From positions 62,001 to 126,000 of the forward strand of contig JADKJM010000016.1 of assembly GCA_016721005.1 (NCBI GenBank): a DNA stretch of 64,000 nt, written 5' to 3'. Positions 7,594 through 16,870 of this stretch are shown here, one piece after another (position 1 is the stretch's first letter; each line of letters begins with the position of its first letter). The position numbers and the translations under genes were made by a program. The DNA comes from Flavobacteriales bacterium (GTDB lineage Bacteria > Bacteroidota > Bacteroidia > Flavobacteriales_F > PHOS-HE28). Below the pieces are notes generated by a model. It saw only the letters and a list, made by a program, of their open reading frames with translations. It did not search any database and was not told the origin of the DNA.

Positions 7594-9872
7594 GATCCCT
7601 TCTGTTGCAGGGCGAGTTCCACACGCAGGAAGAACGTGCGACCCGTGGTCATCGGAACGCTACTGCCACCTGTGGAATGTATCCCGCTGCTCCCGGTCGC
7701 ATTGAGGTTGCGCACGTCGAACAGGTCCTTGCACCCGGCCGTCAACGCAAGCCGATCGCCCCACAATTGCTTCATCACGTTCGCGTCGGCGAGGTGGAAG
7801 TCGCCGATGGTCCCGCGCTGCACCAGGCCATCGGTACCGACCATGTAGTTGAACTGGTCGCCTTGGTACTTCCACAGGAAGGTGGCGCTCCATCCCTGCC
7901 GCTGCCACTGGCGCGTGATGGATCCGCGGATCTCCGAGGTGGAGGACCACGCACTCGTGTACGCTTCGGCAAGGTCGTCCTTCCGGTACGTGATCGTTGC
8001 ACCTGCGGAAGTGATCCATTGCTTGTTCTCCCACCCGCATCCGATGCTTCCGCCCGCGGTCCGCAAGCGACCGATGTTCGCGTAGATGAAGTGCGTACCG
8101 CTCAGTTGCGCCAACGTGATGAGGTCCTGCACATCGTTGTAAAAGCCGCTCACCTCGCCGGTGAAGGTTCCGGATGCACGCGGATCGCGGTAGCACACGC
8201 CAAGCGAACTGCTCTGCGAACGTTCCGCTTTGAGGTCGGGGTTGCCCAGGATGTCGTGGTTCACGTCCACGAAGTAGAGGTGCAGTTCCTTGAGTGATGG
8301 GGCGCGGAATCCTTGCGCATAGGATGCTCGCAGGGTGAAGCGCTCGCCGAGTTGCTGTCGCACATTGATCGAGGGGATCAGCGGTGCATCGTAGCGCGTG
8401 TTGTACGCGTACCGCACGCCGGGGCGGATGACGAGCGAAGGTGCAGGACGGTATTCCGCACTCGCGAACCCGGCGTAGTCGCCGATCTCCCGTTGCGTGT
8501 TCCCGATGCGATCACCCGCGCCGGTCTCCAGGTTCAGGTCCGCGCCCACCTCATAACGGCACCGCGTACTGTCGGGTGTGAAGGCGTATGTGGCGCGCAC
8601 GTTCGTGAGCGTGAACCGCGCGGTGTCCTGCATGCCGGGTTGCGCGGAGAGTTCCTCGCCGAGCGTGGTGAGGTCCCGCACCCAGGTGTTGCGTGTGCGT
8701 GAATAACGGTTGTGCGCGGCTAGCGCTTGCACACGACCTGAGCGTCCTATCCGCCCTTCGGTGAAGAGTGCATTGTCCAGACGCAAGGTGAGGTAGCGCG
8801 CATCGAAAGCGGTCTCATTGTACGGCGCACGTGGTCGTCCACGGTCGGTGATGCGATCGTGAAGCGCTTCACCCTTGTATCCGAAGGACCAACGCTCGCC
8901 ACGCCAGCGGTAGTTCAGTCGGCCGAAGTACTGCTCGCGCGGTTTCCATTGTTGGAAGCGCGTGGTATCCGCCACGCGCGTTTCCGCGAGCGATACGCCA
9001 TGGTCGCGCGGATCCCATCCCCCGAAGAAATTGCGACCGGCATTGAGCACCACTTCGTTCGACCCCCAGCGACGTGTGGCGGCCATGGTGGTGTTGAGCC
9101 GTCCGATGCTCTCGGCGTAGGTCGAGAACTTCACCGAAGCAGGCGCCCCTCCGCTTTTCCGCGTGATCAGGTTGATCGTGCCGGCCAGCGCGTTGGTGCC
9201 GTAGTTCACACTGAGCGGTCCTTCCACCACTTCGATGCGCTCGATGCCCGTGAGGTCGATCTGCGAGAGGTCCACGTTGCCGTTCTGCCGACCGGTGACC
9301 GGGATACCGTCCACCAGCACTTTCACATTCTCCCCACCCAGACCGCGCATGCTCATGGACGAACCCAACACGTTGTCCTGCGATAAGCGTATGTTGAGTT
9401 GATCGCGCAACGCATCACCGAGGTTCTGCGCAGCCATGCGGTGGATCCGCTCGGAGTCTATGACACGTAAGCGGTGAACGGCGCCTTCCACACTTCCGGG
9501 TGCGTACTGGCCGGTCACCACCAATTCATGCAGATTCAATTCATCACGCTGCAACCGGCAGGTGATCGGTGCGGTGGCCCGTAGCGTGTCCACCCACGTG
9601 CGGTACCCGACGAAGGAGATCCGGATCACCGCACCCTCATGGGTGACCGCCAATGGAAGCTCGGCATGGCCTTTCTGATCGGTGATCCTCGCTTCGAGCC
9701 GATCGGATCCCACGCCATTGAAAGCGACGTGCGCGAAAGGGATCGCTTCACCGGATGTGGCATCCACCACGGACACATTCACTTGAGCCGGAAGCGCGAC
9801 CGACAGCGCGACGAGCACCATCGCCACCAAGCCACGAATAACCGACCGTCCCTGCTCCACTCCTTCCGGCAT
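7590..9872 (-). CDS. TonB-dependent receptor, HmuR-like
   Basis: A 760-residue outer-membrane receptor. After a signal sequence (GLVAMVLVALSVALPAQ) comes a carboxypeptidase-like domain (VNVSVVDATSGEAIPFAHVA, ISFVGYRTWVDTL). The plug follows (NLGDALRDQLNIRLSQ, SMSMRGLGGENVKVLVDGIP, IERIEVVEGPLSVNYGTNAL, GTINLITRK), then a C-terminal barrel. It takes substrate across the outer membrane using TonB-ExbBD energy. The overlapping HmuY-like lipoprotein gene suggests haem as substrate. The start at 9872 gives a slightly long n-region; an internal Met before VLVALSVALPAQ is an alternative. The FecA-like gene ends 65 bases upstream, so one transcript could carry both. Confidence 0.88.
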   Translation of the reverse strand: MPEGVEQGRSVIRGLVAMVLVALSVALPAQVNVSVVDATSGEAIPFAHVAFNGVGSDRLEARITDQKGHAELPLAVTHEGAVIRISFVGYRTWVDTLRATAPITCRLQRDELNLHELVVTGQYAPGSVEGAVHRLRVIDSERIHRMAAQNLGDALRDQLNIRLSQDNVLGSSMSMRGLGGENVKVLVDGIPVTGRQNGNVDLSQIDLTGIERIEVVEGPLSVNYGTNALAGTINLITRKSGGAPASVKFSTYAESIGRLNTTMAATRRWGSNEVVLNAGRNFFGGWDPRDHGVSLAETRVADTTRFQQWKPREQYFGRLNYRWRGERWSFGYKGEALHDRITDRGRPRAPYNETAFDARYLTLRLDNALFTEGRIGRSGRVQALAAHNRYSRTRNTWVRDLTTLGEELSAQPGMQDTARFTLTNVRATYAFTPDSTRCRYEVGADLNLETGAGDRIGNTQREIGDYAGFASAEYRPAPSLVIRPGVRYAYNTRYDAPLIPSINVRQQLGERFTLRASYAQGFRAPSLKELHLYFVDVNHDILGNPDLKAERSQSSSLGVCYRDPRASGTFTGEVSGFYNDVQDLITLAQLSGTHFIYANIGRLRTAGGSIGCGWENKQWITSAGATITYRKDDLAEAYTSAWSSTSEIRGSITRQWQRQGWSATFLWKYQGDQFNYMVGTDGLVQRGTIGDFHLADANVMKQLWGDRLALTAGCKDLFDVRNLNATGSSGIHSTGGSSVPMTTGRTFFLRVELALQQKGS

Positions 9873-9937
9873 TGCCGCGCGAAGGTCGCGGCCGCGGAAG
9901 GGCCGTCTGTCACACCAACGTCATGCGAAATGAAGCC

Positions 9938-12151
9938 TCAGAACCGTGCGCCGATCGTGAGGAATGCCGTGCGCCCATTGGCCGGCAAAAGACCGGGGCC
10001 CGGATAGCCGCCCGATCGACGCGTCGCGTAGCTCGTATCCGCGAGGTTGTTCACGCCGGCGTGCAGGTCCAAGCCGTTGTTGAAGCGGTAGCCTGCGAAC
10101 ACATCCACCACCTGGTAGGCAGGAAGCATCCCGATGGTGCTCGCGGCATTCGGGTCCTCGGTGTTCAATGCGTCGGTGTACACGTCGCCCACGCGGCTCC
10201 ATTGCGCCGACGCGGAGAAGCCCTTGTAGAGGTAATTCGCGCCGTAGCGCTCGATGGTGCGCGGTGCGTTCTCCACGCGGTTGCCCGCGATCGTGCGCAC
10301 CGGATCGTTCACCGTGGCCGGATCGTTCCATTGGGAGTACCGCGCATCGATGTATGCGACCGAGGCGAAAACGCTGAGTTTTCCGTAACGGGGATCCTTA
10401 GCCACCATACGCCACGGCTCGAACTGCACATAGGCCTCCACGCCTTGACTCACCATCGCGCCGACATTGGTCCTGTGCGCGACACCATCCTGCTGGATCG
10501 TGCCGATGCGATCGTTGTAGTGCAGGAGGAAACCGCCGACATCAAAGGACAGGTACTGCGAGATCGCACCTCGGTAACCGCCATCGAGGTTGAAGCCGGT
10601 CGCGTCCTTCAAGTTCGGATCGATCACATCGGTGGTGGCCGAGGGCGTGAGTTCGGAGAACAGCACCGGGCGGAAAGCGCGGCTATAGTTCGCGTACGCG
10701 TTGGCGGTCCTCGACGTGCAGTATTCCAGTCCGGCGCCATAGAGGAACACGCGGCGGTCCTGTTGTTCGTTCGGCAACACACCCGTGGAAGAGGTGTTGA
10801 TCCGGCCATCGCGCGTCGCCTTGATGTACTCGTATCGCACACCGGGAACCACGCTCAGCCGTTCACCCATGCGGATCAGACTCTCCGCGAAGACCGCGAC
10901 GTTGTCGGTGCCGTAGCTCAACTCCTTCCCGTAGGTGGGGTCGGTGAGGAAGAGGTCGAGCCCTGATCCCGTAGAGCCCTTCCCCTGCTGGTGCCGCTCC
11001 GTGCTACCGCGATAGACACGAGCGCCCACCGCAAGGTGGTCCTGCTTTCCGGCCAAAGTGAATCCGTGCAACACGCGCACTTCCGCACCGTAGTTGGTGT
11101 AGTTGTCGCGATCCACTTGTCGCGCCGCGTACGCGCCGGTCAAGCGGTTGATGGTATCCGGCACGTTGATCGGTTTCACGAAGCCCACACTGTTGCGCTC
11201 CGCGAAGGTGGAGAACACTTTCACATTCACCCGCGTGAGTTCGGAGATGCGATGATCGATCGTGAGTGCGGCAACATTCCACGGCGCGCCGAACCAGTTG
11301 CGTTCGCGCGCGGAGGAGCGGGCATCGGTGTGGAAGAGCGAGTCGGTGAGGCCACCAGGCTGCTGGCTTTGCAGATCCATGCGCGTGTACTCCGCGCTGA
11401 TGGAGAGACGCTTGCTCGGCGAATAGGTGATCGACGCATGGCCCGTATTGGTCGTGTACCGACTGTTCGCGCGCCAACCGTCCGCCGACCGGTGGTGATG
11501 GAAGGCGTAGTAGGACCACTTGCCCACGGTTCCGCCGATCGCGTTGTACGTGTTGTACAGGCCATAGCTCCCGGCGGTCTGTCGTGTCTCGAAGGCGATC
11601 TTCCGATCGGCAACGCCTTTCTTCAATTGATAATTGAGCAGTCCGCCGAACTGCGGCCCGAATTGCAACGACGCGGCACCGCGCACGAGTTCGATCCGCT
11701 CCACCGCTTCCATCGGCGGACTGTAGTACGCTTCCGGATACCCGAAGACCTCTGCGCAGATATCGTAACCGTTCTGCCGCACATTGAACTCCCAGGATCG
11801 GTTCGGGCTCAAGCCGCGCGCTGCAATACCTACTTGCACCCCGGAGCCATCGTTCTCCCACACACTGATCCCCGGCACACGCGCGAAGACCTGGCGTGCA
11901 TTGTTCGTGGAGAGGTCCGCATCGATCCCGGCCATGCGGATGACCTCGTTCTTCTTCCCGGCCATGATCGTCACACCTTCCACCTCCTTCATGCGGTCCA
12001 ACTGGTTGCGGGGCTGACTTCCCAATATCCGCACGGCCTTCAGGTCGATCGTCCACGTGCTGTCCTTCTCCTGTGCCCGCACGCCACCGCACATCATCAT
12101 TCCTGCGACCAGCATCACCGACCGCACGCCCTTGTCCATTCGCTTCATCAT
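9938..12151 (-). CDS. TonB-dependent receptor, FecA-like (iron-chelate uptake)
   Basis: The protein begins MMKRMDKGVRSVMLVAGMMM, a signal peptide, and unlike the other receptors here lacks the carboxypeptidase-like domain. The plug resembles FecA-type receptors: VIRMAGIDADLSTNNARQVF, GIAARGLSPNRSWEFNVRQN, YYSPPMEAVERIELVRGAAS, LQFGPQFGGLLNYQLK. The barrel ends in TAFLTIGARF, with the terminal aromatic residue expected for outer-membrane insertion. The likely substrate is a ferric chelate such as citrate, but this is inferred. An in-frame Met eight codons upstream exists; 12151 was preferred because the charged n-region and the promoter spacing (about 21 bases from the -7 box) fit. It belongs to the haem/iron locus. 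Confidence 0.85.
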   Translation of the reverse strand: MMKRMDKGVRSVMLVAGMMMCGGVRAQEKDSTWTIDLKAVRILGSQPRNQLDRMKEVEGVTIMAGKKNEVIRMAGIDADLSTNNARQVFARVPGISVWENDGSGVQVGIAARGLSPNRSWEFNVRQNGYDICAEVFGYPEAYYSPPMEAVERIELVRGAASLQFGPQFGGLLNYQLKKGVADRKIAFETRQTAGSYGLYNTYNAIGGTVGKWSYYAFHHHRSADGWRANSRYTTNTGHASITYSPSKRLSISAEYTRMDLQSQQPGGLTDSLFHTDARSSARERNWFGAPWNVAALTIDHRISELTRVNVKVFSTFAERNSVGFVKPINVPDTINRLTGAYAARQVDRDNYTNYGAEVRVLHGFTLAGKQDHLAVGARVYRGSTERHQQGKGSTGSGLDLFLTDPTYGKELSYGTDNVAVFAESLIRMGERLSVVPGVRYEYIKATRDGRINTSSTGVLPNEQQDRRVFLYGAGLEYCTSRTANAYANYSRAFRPVLFSELTPSATTDVIDPNLKDATGFNLDGGYRGAISQYLSFDVGGFLLHYNDRIGTIQQDGVAHRTNVGAMVSQGVEAYVQFEPWRMVAKDPRYGKLSVFASVAYIDARYSQWNDPATVNDPVRTIAGNRVENAPRTIERYGANYLYKGFSASAQWSRVGDVYTDALNTEDPNAASTIGMLPAYQVVDVFAGYRFNNGLDLHAGVNNLADTSYATRRSGGYPGPGLLPANGRTAFLTIGARF

Positions 12152-12167
12152 GCAGTCTGAATTCATC

Positions 12168-12203
12168 GGCCGCAAAGCAGGTCACGCACGCACTCCTGTC
12201 CAA
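12168..12203 (-). promoter_or_regulatory. Promoter of the FecA-like gene
   Basis: On the minus strand TTGG is followed after about 20 bases by CTGCTTTGCGGCC. The same arrangement (TTGG, ACAG, then TGCTTTGCGGCC) lies at 13543-13579 before the T9SS HmuY-like gene. In both the box ends 21-22 bases before the start codon, so the two genes are probably read by the same kind of promoter. Confidence 0.5.
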
Positions 12204-12232
12204 TACCTTGATCGTGGTAAATGCCAAAAAGA

Positions 12233-12260
12233 AACCCCGGATGGTTCATCATCCGGGGTT
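12233..12260 (-). terminator. Strong rho-independent terminator of the T9SS HmuY-like gene
   Basis: AACCCCGGAT (12233-12242) pairs with ATCCGGGGTT (12251-12260) around an 8-base loop. On the minus strand the stem is followed by TTTCTTTTT, a proper U-tract. It lies 20 bases after the stop of the 12281-13525 gene and separates it from the FecA-like gene, whose own promoter is downstream. Confidence 0.9.
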
Positions 12261-12280
12261 CCCATGGATGCGTTGATCGC

Positions 12281-13525
12281 CTACTCGATCACCAAGCGAC
12301 TGGTGGCATTGAAGCCTTCACCGCTCATTCGAACGAGATACAGTCCGGGCTGCAACGCCTGTACGTTGATGGTCTGTGGCGCTGTTGAAGCTGATCCGTT
12401 CAACCGTTGTTGCGCGACCAACTTGCCGCTTGCATCGTGAATGCTCACCGTACCACCGGTTACTGGCGCGTCCATCACCAATTGCACCGACCCATTCTGT
12501 GAAGGGTTCGGGAACAGCGTGAAACCAACCGTGTTGTTCCGTGCATCCACACCGGCGATCCCGACCCGCTCCTGGGTGAAGGTGAAGTTGCCGTTGGCGC
12601 CACCGCCATAGCTCTGGAACACCAGTTTCCAGATGTCGCCGTTGCGCGCTTGCACGAAGTAGGTGCGGTCCGCCGCGTACTCCCACATGAAGGTGGTCTG
12701 GTTGAAGTTCTTCCAATCGTAACCGATCACGTCGATGTCACTGCTGAAGGGCTGGCCCCAGTAGTCCGCGCTTGCCGACGGAATACCATCCACCTGTAGC
12801 GCGGATACCTGACGGTTCATGAACACACCGGCCACGGGGTAGTACGAAGGCACGGGCTGCGGCACGAAGGCGATGTACTTCGTAAAGAGGAGATCCCACG
12901 TATCGGCGATCGGCTCATGGTCCACCACGGCGTTCCCGGTGAGTGAATAGTAGCCGAAGTCCTTGCCGGGGAATCCGCTGCGAAGGAGGTTGCCGCTCTG
13001 TTCGTTGCCGCCATCCAGATCCGCCCAAGTGAAAGCGAACGTGTTCGTTGCAGCCGTGAAACCATCCACGCGGAACTTCTTCCACGCGCCGTTCGGGAGC
13101 ATCAACACGAAGCAGCTATCACCCGGGATGTTGTGCGTGACCGGATTGTAGGTTCCCCAACCCAGATCGAAGGCGCTGCTGAGACCTTGATTGAAAGCTC
13201 CTGCGCTCCAATTCGTTTCGCTGTTGTATTGCGCAGGCCATGTCGAAGCCAGACCGGTGGTGTCCACCATCGCCCATTGTGCGATCGTGTACGGCGCCTT
13301 GTACACACGTACGCCGTTGGCCGTGTTCGCCAGGATGCTACCGGCGATCCCGGTGACCTCGATGGCGATGTCCCACTCGGCAAGTGCCGGGCTGCTTACT
13401 GCGCCGTTGGCCATGCTGTAGTAGCTCTGCATGGCATTGGACGGGCCAGTGGAAATGGTGACCGTGGTCTGCGCAAAAAGCGCGGTGGAACAAGTTGCAG
13501 CGATAAGAAGAGTCGAGAGTTTCAT
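12281..13525 (-). CDS. Secreted HmuY-like protein with T9SS type A sorting domain
   Basis: A 414-residue protein with signal peptide MKLSTLLIAATCSTALFAQ. Residues about 20-330 parallel the HmuY-like lipoprotein encoded at 6628-7593: AEWDIAIEVTG, ADTWDLLFTKYIAF, then IGYDWKNFNQTTFMWEYAAD and TYFVQARNGDIWKLVFQSYG. Residues about 340-414 are a T9SS type A sorting domain (FTLFPNPSQNGSVQLVMD, VSIHDASGKLVAQQ, LQPGLYLVRMSGEGF). The protein should therefore pass the outer membrane and be anchored at the surface or released. The start was set at 13525 by the signal peptide. It has its own promoter and terminator and lies upstream of the two receptors, consistent with a haem-scavenging role (inferred). 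Confidence 0.87.
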   Translation of the reverse strand: MKLSTLLIAATCSTALFAQTTVTISTGPSNAMQSYYSMANGAVSSPALAEWDIAIEVTGIAGSILANTANGVRVYKAPYTIAQWAMVDTTGLASTWPAQYNSETNWSAGAFNQGLSSAFDLGWGTYNPVTHNIPGDSCFVLMLPNGAWKKFRVDGFTAATNTFAFTWADLDGGNEQSGNLLRSGFPGKDFGYYSLTGNAVVDHEPIADTWDLLFTKYIAFVPQPVPSYYPVAGVFMNRQVSALQVDGIPSASADYWGQPFSSDIDVIGYDWKNFNQTTFMWEYAADRTYFVQARNGDIWKLVFQSYGGGANGNFTFTQERVGIAGVDARNNTVGFTLFPNPSQNGSVQLVMDAPVTGGTVSIHDASGKLVAQQRLNGSASTAPQTINVQALQPGLYLVRMSGEGFNATSRLVIE

Positions 13526-13542
13526 GGATGCTTCCGTTTTCG

Positions 13543-13579
13543 GGCCGCAAAGCAACATCGCATGTTGCCGCTGTTCCAA
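13543..13579 (-). promoter_or_regulatory. Promoter of the T9SS HmuY-like gene
   Basis: Minus-strand TTGG, a spacer of about 20 bases, then TTGCTTTGCGGCC, ending 22 bases before the ATG at 13525. It shares the extended -7 sequence TGCTTTGCGGCC with the FecA-like promoter at 12168-12203. Confidence 0.5.
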
Positions 13580-13637
13580 CCCGAGGATCATCAAATCGAT
13601 GCTCTTTGGTCACGGAAGTGCAAGAGCTTGCGGTCGA

Positions 13638-15224
13638 TCAGTATCGCAGCAGGAAGCGGGAGCGGATCGCGGATGCGCGCGAGTACGGAAGGATGAGATC
13701 GAGATCGAGCATTTGGACGGAATAGTCCGGAAATTCGATCACCTCCTTCGGGACAAGGTCCGCGGCGATCAGTTCCTTGTAGCGTTCACGATCGGTGTAG
13801 ATCACCACTCCGGGTCCGATCACCGGACGCGCTTCACCGGCGTCGCTCAACCATCGCACAGGATGGCCGGCGTAGAAGTCGAGTGCGGTGCCGGACACTT
13901 GCATTCCGAAGAAATGATCCGGGGCCAAGCCTTGCTCCTTTGCCCATTTCCCGGCCTGGGCGTTCGCTTGGTAGTGCATCAACTGCGGATAGAGATGCGC
14001 GTTCAGGATGAAGGCCGAGACCAACCACGTAGCGATAGTGAGATGAAGAACACGGTCCTTCGGAACCGACTTCCGGCTGATGAACACAACGATCCCGATC
14101 AGCGCCAACATCAACACAATGAACGGCCAGCCACCAACAGGGAAGCAATACGCAGCAAGGAACACGGTCAACCCGCCGAGCAGGATCGTGACACCGATCT
14201 GCATGTGTAAGAAGATCAAGCGGCTGCTCGCCTTCCACGCTGCGGCCCCAAGGACCGCGAAGAGCGGCGTGATCACATAGAGATAGTGCGGCAACTTGAA
14301 TTGGGAGAGCGACAACGCGACGAAGACCAGGATAGCCCCGGTGATCGATGCGTATTCCGCCAACGGATCCCGCTGGCGCAGTGCCTTCACCGCACCCCAT
14401 ATCCCCAGAAGAACGAAGAGGACCCATGGAAGCATCTGCCATAACACCTCGTGCGTGAAGAAGAGCATCGAGGAATCATCCTTCCATCGGTTCTCGCCGG
14501 TGATCCGCCCGAAGCTCTGCTCCCAGAAGTAGAACCGGATCCCGTGCATGCCGTGCTGCTCGTATAAGCCGATGCACATCGGTACCAATGCAGTACCCAC
14601 GATCAATGGGATCAACCAAAGGCGTGGATCCAGGAGGATCCTCCAACGCCGTTTGAAGATCACCTCTCCACCCAACGCGAGCACCGGAGCTACCAGCCCC
14701 ATCGGACCTTTCGCCAACATGCCGACGGCGATCGCGAATGCACACCCGATCAACTGCCACCACCGTCGTTGTTCCATCCACGCCGATCCCATCCAAATGG
14801 CGGTGATCACCGAACCGGTCAGGATCGTGTCGCAGCGCACGTCGTTCGTCATGATCAGGAATGCTGCGCTGGCCCCGAACATCACCGCCGCCAAGCGTGC
14901 TACCTCCCGCCCATAGTGCAAGGCGGCGAAACGGTATGTGGCGAAGATCCCCAGGAACGCGAAGAGGATGCTGGGCAGCTTGTAGCTCCAGTTGTGGACG
15001 CCGAAGAGCTTGAACGATAGCGCCGACAGCCAGAAGAGCATCGGGGGTTTGTCCAAGTACGGATCGCCGCGGTGGAAGAGTTGCAACCAGTCGTCCTGTT
15101 GCAACATATCCCGCGACATGGATGCATACTGCGCAGCATCCACCTCCATCACATCGATCAGGCTACCTACGATCACCACCACGAGCAGACCCAGCAGGGT
15201 GAGGGTGAATGCGCGTGTGGACAT
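13638..15224 (-). CDS. ArnT-like glycosyltransferase, GT39/GT83 type
   Basis: A polytopic protein of 528 residues. It starts MSTRAFTLTLLGLLVVVIVG, whose first hydrophobic helix is followed by an acidic loop (DVMEVDAAQYASMSRDML), the position of the catalytic Asp/Glu in GT-C enzymes of the PMT/ArnT kind. Next comes YLDKPPMLFWLSALSFKLFG, the typical YxxKPPLxYW ArnT/GT83 signature. About ten further membrane helices follow (WPFIVLMLALIGIVVFI among the last) and then a soluble C-terminal domain. Such enzymes move a sugar from a lipid-linked donor onto lipid A or another envelope acceptor at the periplasmic face. The start at 15224 begins the first helix. Substrate unknown. Confidence 0.85.
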   Translation of the reverse strand: MSTRAFTLTLLGLLVVVIVGSLIDVMEVDAAQYASMSRDMLQQDDWLQLFHRGDPYLDKPPMLFWLSALSFKLFGVHNWSYKLPSILFAFLGIFATYRFAALHYGREVARLAAVMFGASAAFLIMTNDVRCDTILTGSVITAIWMGSAWMEQRRWWQLIGCAFAIAVGMLAKGPMGLVAPVLALGGEVIFKRRWRILLDPRLWLIPLIVGTALVPMCIGLYEQHGMHGIRFYFWEQSFGRITGENRWKDDSSMLFFTHEVLWQMLPWVLFVLLGIWGAVKALRQRDPLAEYASITGAILVFVALSLSQFKLPHYLYVITPLFAVLGAAAWKASSRLIFLHMQIGVTILLGGLTVFLAAYCFPVGGWPFIVLMLALIGIVVFISRKSVPKDRVLHLTIATWLVSAFILNAHLYPQLMHYQANAQAGKWAKEQGLAPDHFFGMQVSGTALDFYAGHPVRWLSDAGEARPVIGPGVVIYTDRERYKELIAADLVPKEVIEFPDYSVQMLDLDLILPYSRASAIRSRFLLRY

Positions 15225-15396
15225 GGCGGCGAATGTAGCGTCGGGCCGTAGGGCCGCGCCGGGCCGGATCCGGCCCGAAGATCCCGTAGCGTCGACCATC
15301 CGGGTCGACCGCTAGCGTTGCGCACCGGGACCACCCCGGTGAAAAGTGTTGTTAAGGCCTTGATCGATCGGAAGCCCCGCCCGTAACATTGCATGG
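15225..15396. other. Divergent intergenic region with two GC-rich palindromes and a promoter
   Basis: Between the glycosyltransferase and the kinase. CGGGCCGGATCCGGCCCG at 15260-15277 is a perfect palindrome, and GTCGACC...GGTCGAC at 15291-15309 a second inverted repeat. They could be operators, structural repeats or parts of a dispersed element. A TTG (15360-15362)-N21-TAACATTG (15384-15391) promoter lies before the kinase start. Confidence 0.55.
15360..15391 (+). promoter_or_regulatory. Promoter of the sensor kinase gene
   Basis: TTG at 15360-15362, a 21-base spacer and TAACATTG at 15384-15391, only five bases before the ATG at 15397, which suggests a leaderless transcript. Confidence 0.45.
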
Positions 15397-16728
15397 ATGG
15401 GACGCCGTGCGATCGGGACGTTGATGCTGCTGGCCACACTAAGCGTGATGGGCGTGGTCATCATCCAGTTGCTGTGGCTGCAACAGGCCTCGCGGTATCA
15501 CCGTGAGCAGGTCGAGTTGAACAAGGCCCAAGCATCCCAGTTGGAGAAGCAGTTCAACGATCGCGTGGTGATGGCCCTCACGGACGTGACCGAGCAGATC
15601 CTCACTATCAACAAGGACAGCACGGACCTGTTCGACGCGGTGAAGCAGGCCCGCCCGAACTATTTCGCGGTCACGATCAACGACACCCTTCATCCCTACC
15701 TGCTCGAGGCGCTACTTCGCAAGGAATTCAGCCGACGCCATATCGATGAGGACTTCGAGTACGGCGTGTACGACTGTTTCACCGACAGCATCGTGTATGG
15801 CAACTACGTTTCGTTCGACACCTTGGCCACGGACACCATGCCGCACAGCCAATTGCTGAAGCTCGACAAGGACGGTCACTATTTCGGCGTGTACTTCCCA
15901 CTTCGCGCAAGCACGCTATGGGAGGAGGAATCCGGCATGGGTTGGACCTGGCTTTTCCCGACGATCGTCACGATGATCGTGTTCGGCTTCTTCGCATACA
16001 GCGTGTGGGTGATCATGCGGCAGAAGAAGCTGAGCGAGATGAAGAACGACTTCATCGGGAACATGACGCACGAGTTGAAGACACCGATCAGCACCATCGC
16101 ACTGAGCAGCGAGGTGATCTCCGATCCCGCGATCATCCAAGAACCGGAACGACTCCGCGAATACGCCCGCATCATTCGCAGCGAGAACGACCGCTTACGT
16201 ACCCAAGTGGAGCGCGTGCTCCAATTGGCCACCTTGGACAAGGACTCGTTGCGGATGAAGCAGGAGCGCGTGGACATGCATGCGGTGGTGCGTGAGGTCA
16301 TCGGATCATTCAAGCTCGGCCTTCAAGAGCGGCGGATGGGTACGGTGCTGGACCTGGAAGCGGACGTCGCGATCGTGAACGGCGATCGTGTACACCTAAC
16401 CAACACCCTGTTCAACCTGGTGGACAACGCGGTGAAATACGGGCGCCCGGATACGAACCTGGGGATCCGCACCTCGCGCAGGGGGAACGAGTTATTGCTC
16501 TCCGTGAAGGATGAAGGCATCGGGATCAAGCGCGAGGACCTGAAGCACATCTTCGAGCGCTTCTACCGTGTGCCCACGGGGAATGTGCATGACGTGAAAG
16601 GATTCGGGCTCGGCCTTCATTATGTGCAGCAGGTCGCGCATGCGCACGGCGGAGGTGTGAGCGTGAGAAGTGAGATCGACAAGGGAAGCACATTCACGCT
16701 ATCGCTGCCATTGGCACAAACATCATGA
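15397..16728 (+). CDS. Sensor histidine kinase (RprX-like)
   Basis: A 443-residue membrane kinase. Membrane helices lie at about residues 7-29 and 183-207, enclosing a periplasmic sensor region of roughly 150 residues. The HisKA box FIGNMTHELKTP carries the phospho-accepting His at residue 225. The ATP-binding domain has the N box (LFNLVDNAVKYG), G1 (VKDEGIGI), the F box (FERFYRV) and G2 (GFGLGL). It is followed 162 bases downstream by an OmpR-type regulator, so the two form a two-component system similar to RprXY of Bacteroides. The signal is unknown. Confidence 0.92.
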   Translation: MGRRAIGTLMLLATLSVMGVVIIQLLWLQQASRYHREQVELNKAQASQLEKQFNDRVVMALTDVTEQILTINKDSTDLFDAVKQARPNYFAVTINDTLHPYLLEALLRKEFSRRHIDEDFEYGVYDCFTDSIVYGNYVSFDTLATDTMPHSQLLKLDKDGHYFGVYFPLRASTLWEEESGMGWTWLFPTIVTMIVFGFFAYSVWVIMRQKKLSEMKNDFIGNMTHELKTPISTIALSSEVISDPAIIQEPERLREYARIIRSENDRLRTQVERVLQLATLDKDSLRMKQERVDMHAVVREVIGSFKLGLQERRMGTVLDLEADVAIVNGDRVHLTNTLFNLVDNAVKYGRPDTNLGIRTSRRGNELLLSVKDEGIGIKREDLKHIFERFYRVPTGNVHDVKGFGLGLHYVQQVAHAHGGGVSVRSEIDKGSTFTLSLPLAQTS

Positions 16729-16744
16729 AATGCGTTGTTCGTAT

Positions 16745-16870
16745 TGAAGGTTGTTCGTTGTTGGGTTTCCGCGGGATGAGATCGACAAGAAGTGGATCAA
16801 CCGTTCAACCTGTTCCTCCATCATCATAGTAACCGGCAGTACCTCCTCGCCGAGTAACGAACAACCTTCA
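16745..16870. repeat. 15-bp perfect inverted repeat between kinase and regulator genes
   Basis: TGAAGGTTGTTCGTT (16745-16759) and its exact reverse complement (16856-16870) lie 96 bases apart in the gap between the two signalling genes. The right arm runs into a leader CACGAACAACCAACCAACC just before the regulator ATG. Nearly the same ACGAACAACCAACCA stretch precedes ftsW on the minus strand near 27417-27436. Confidence 0.8.
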
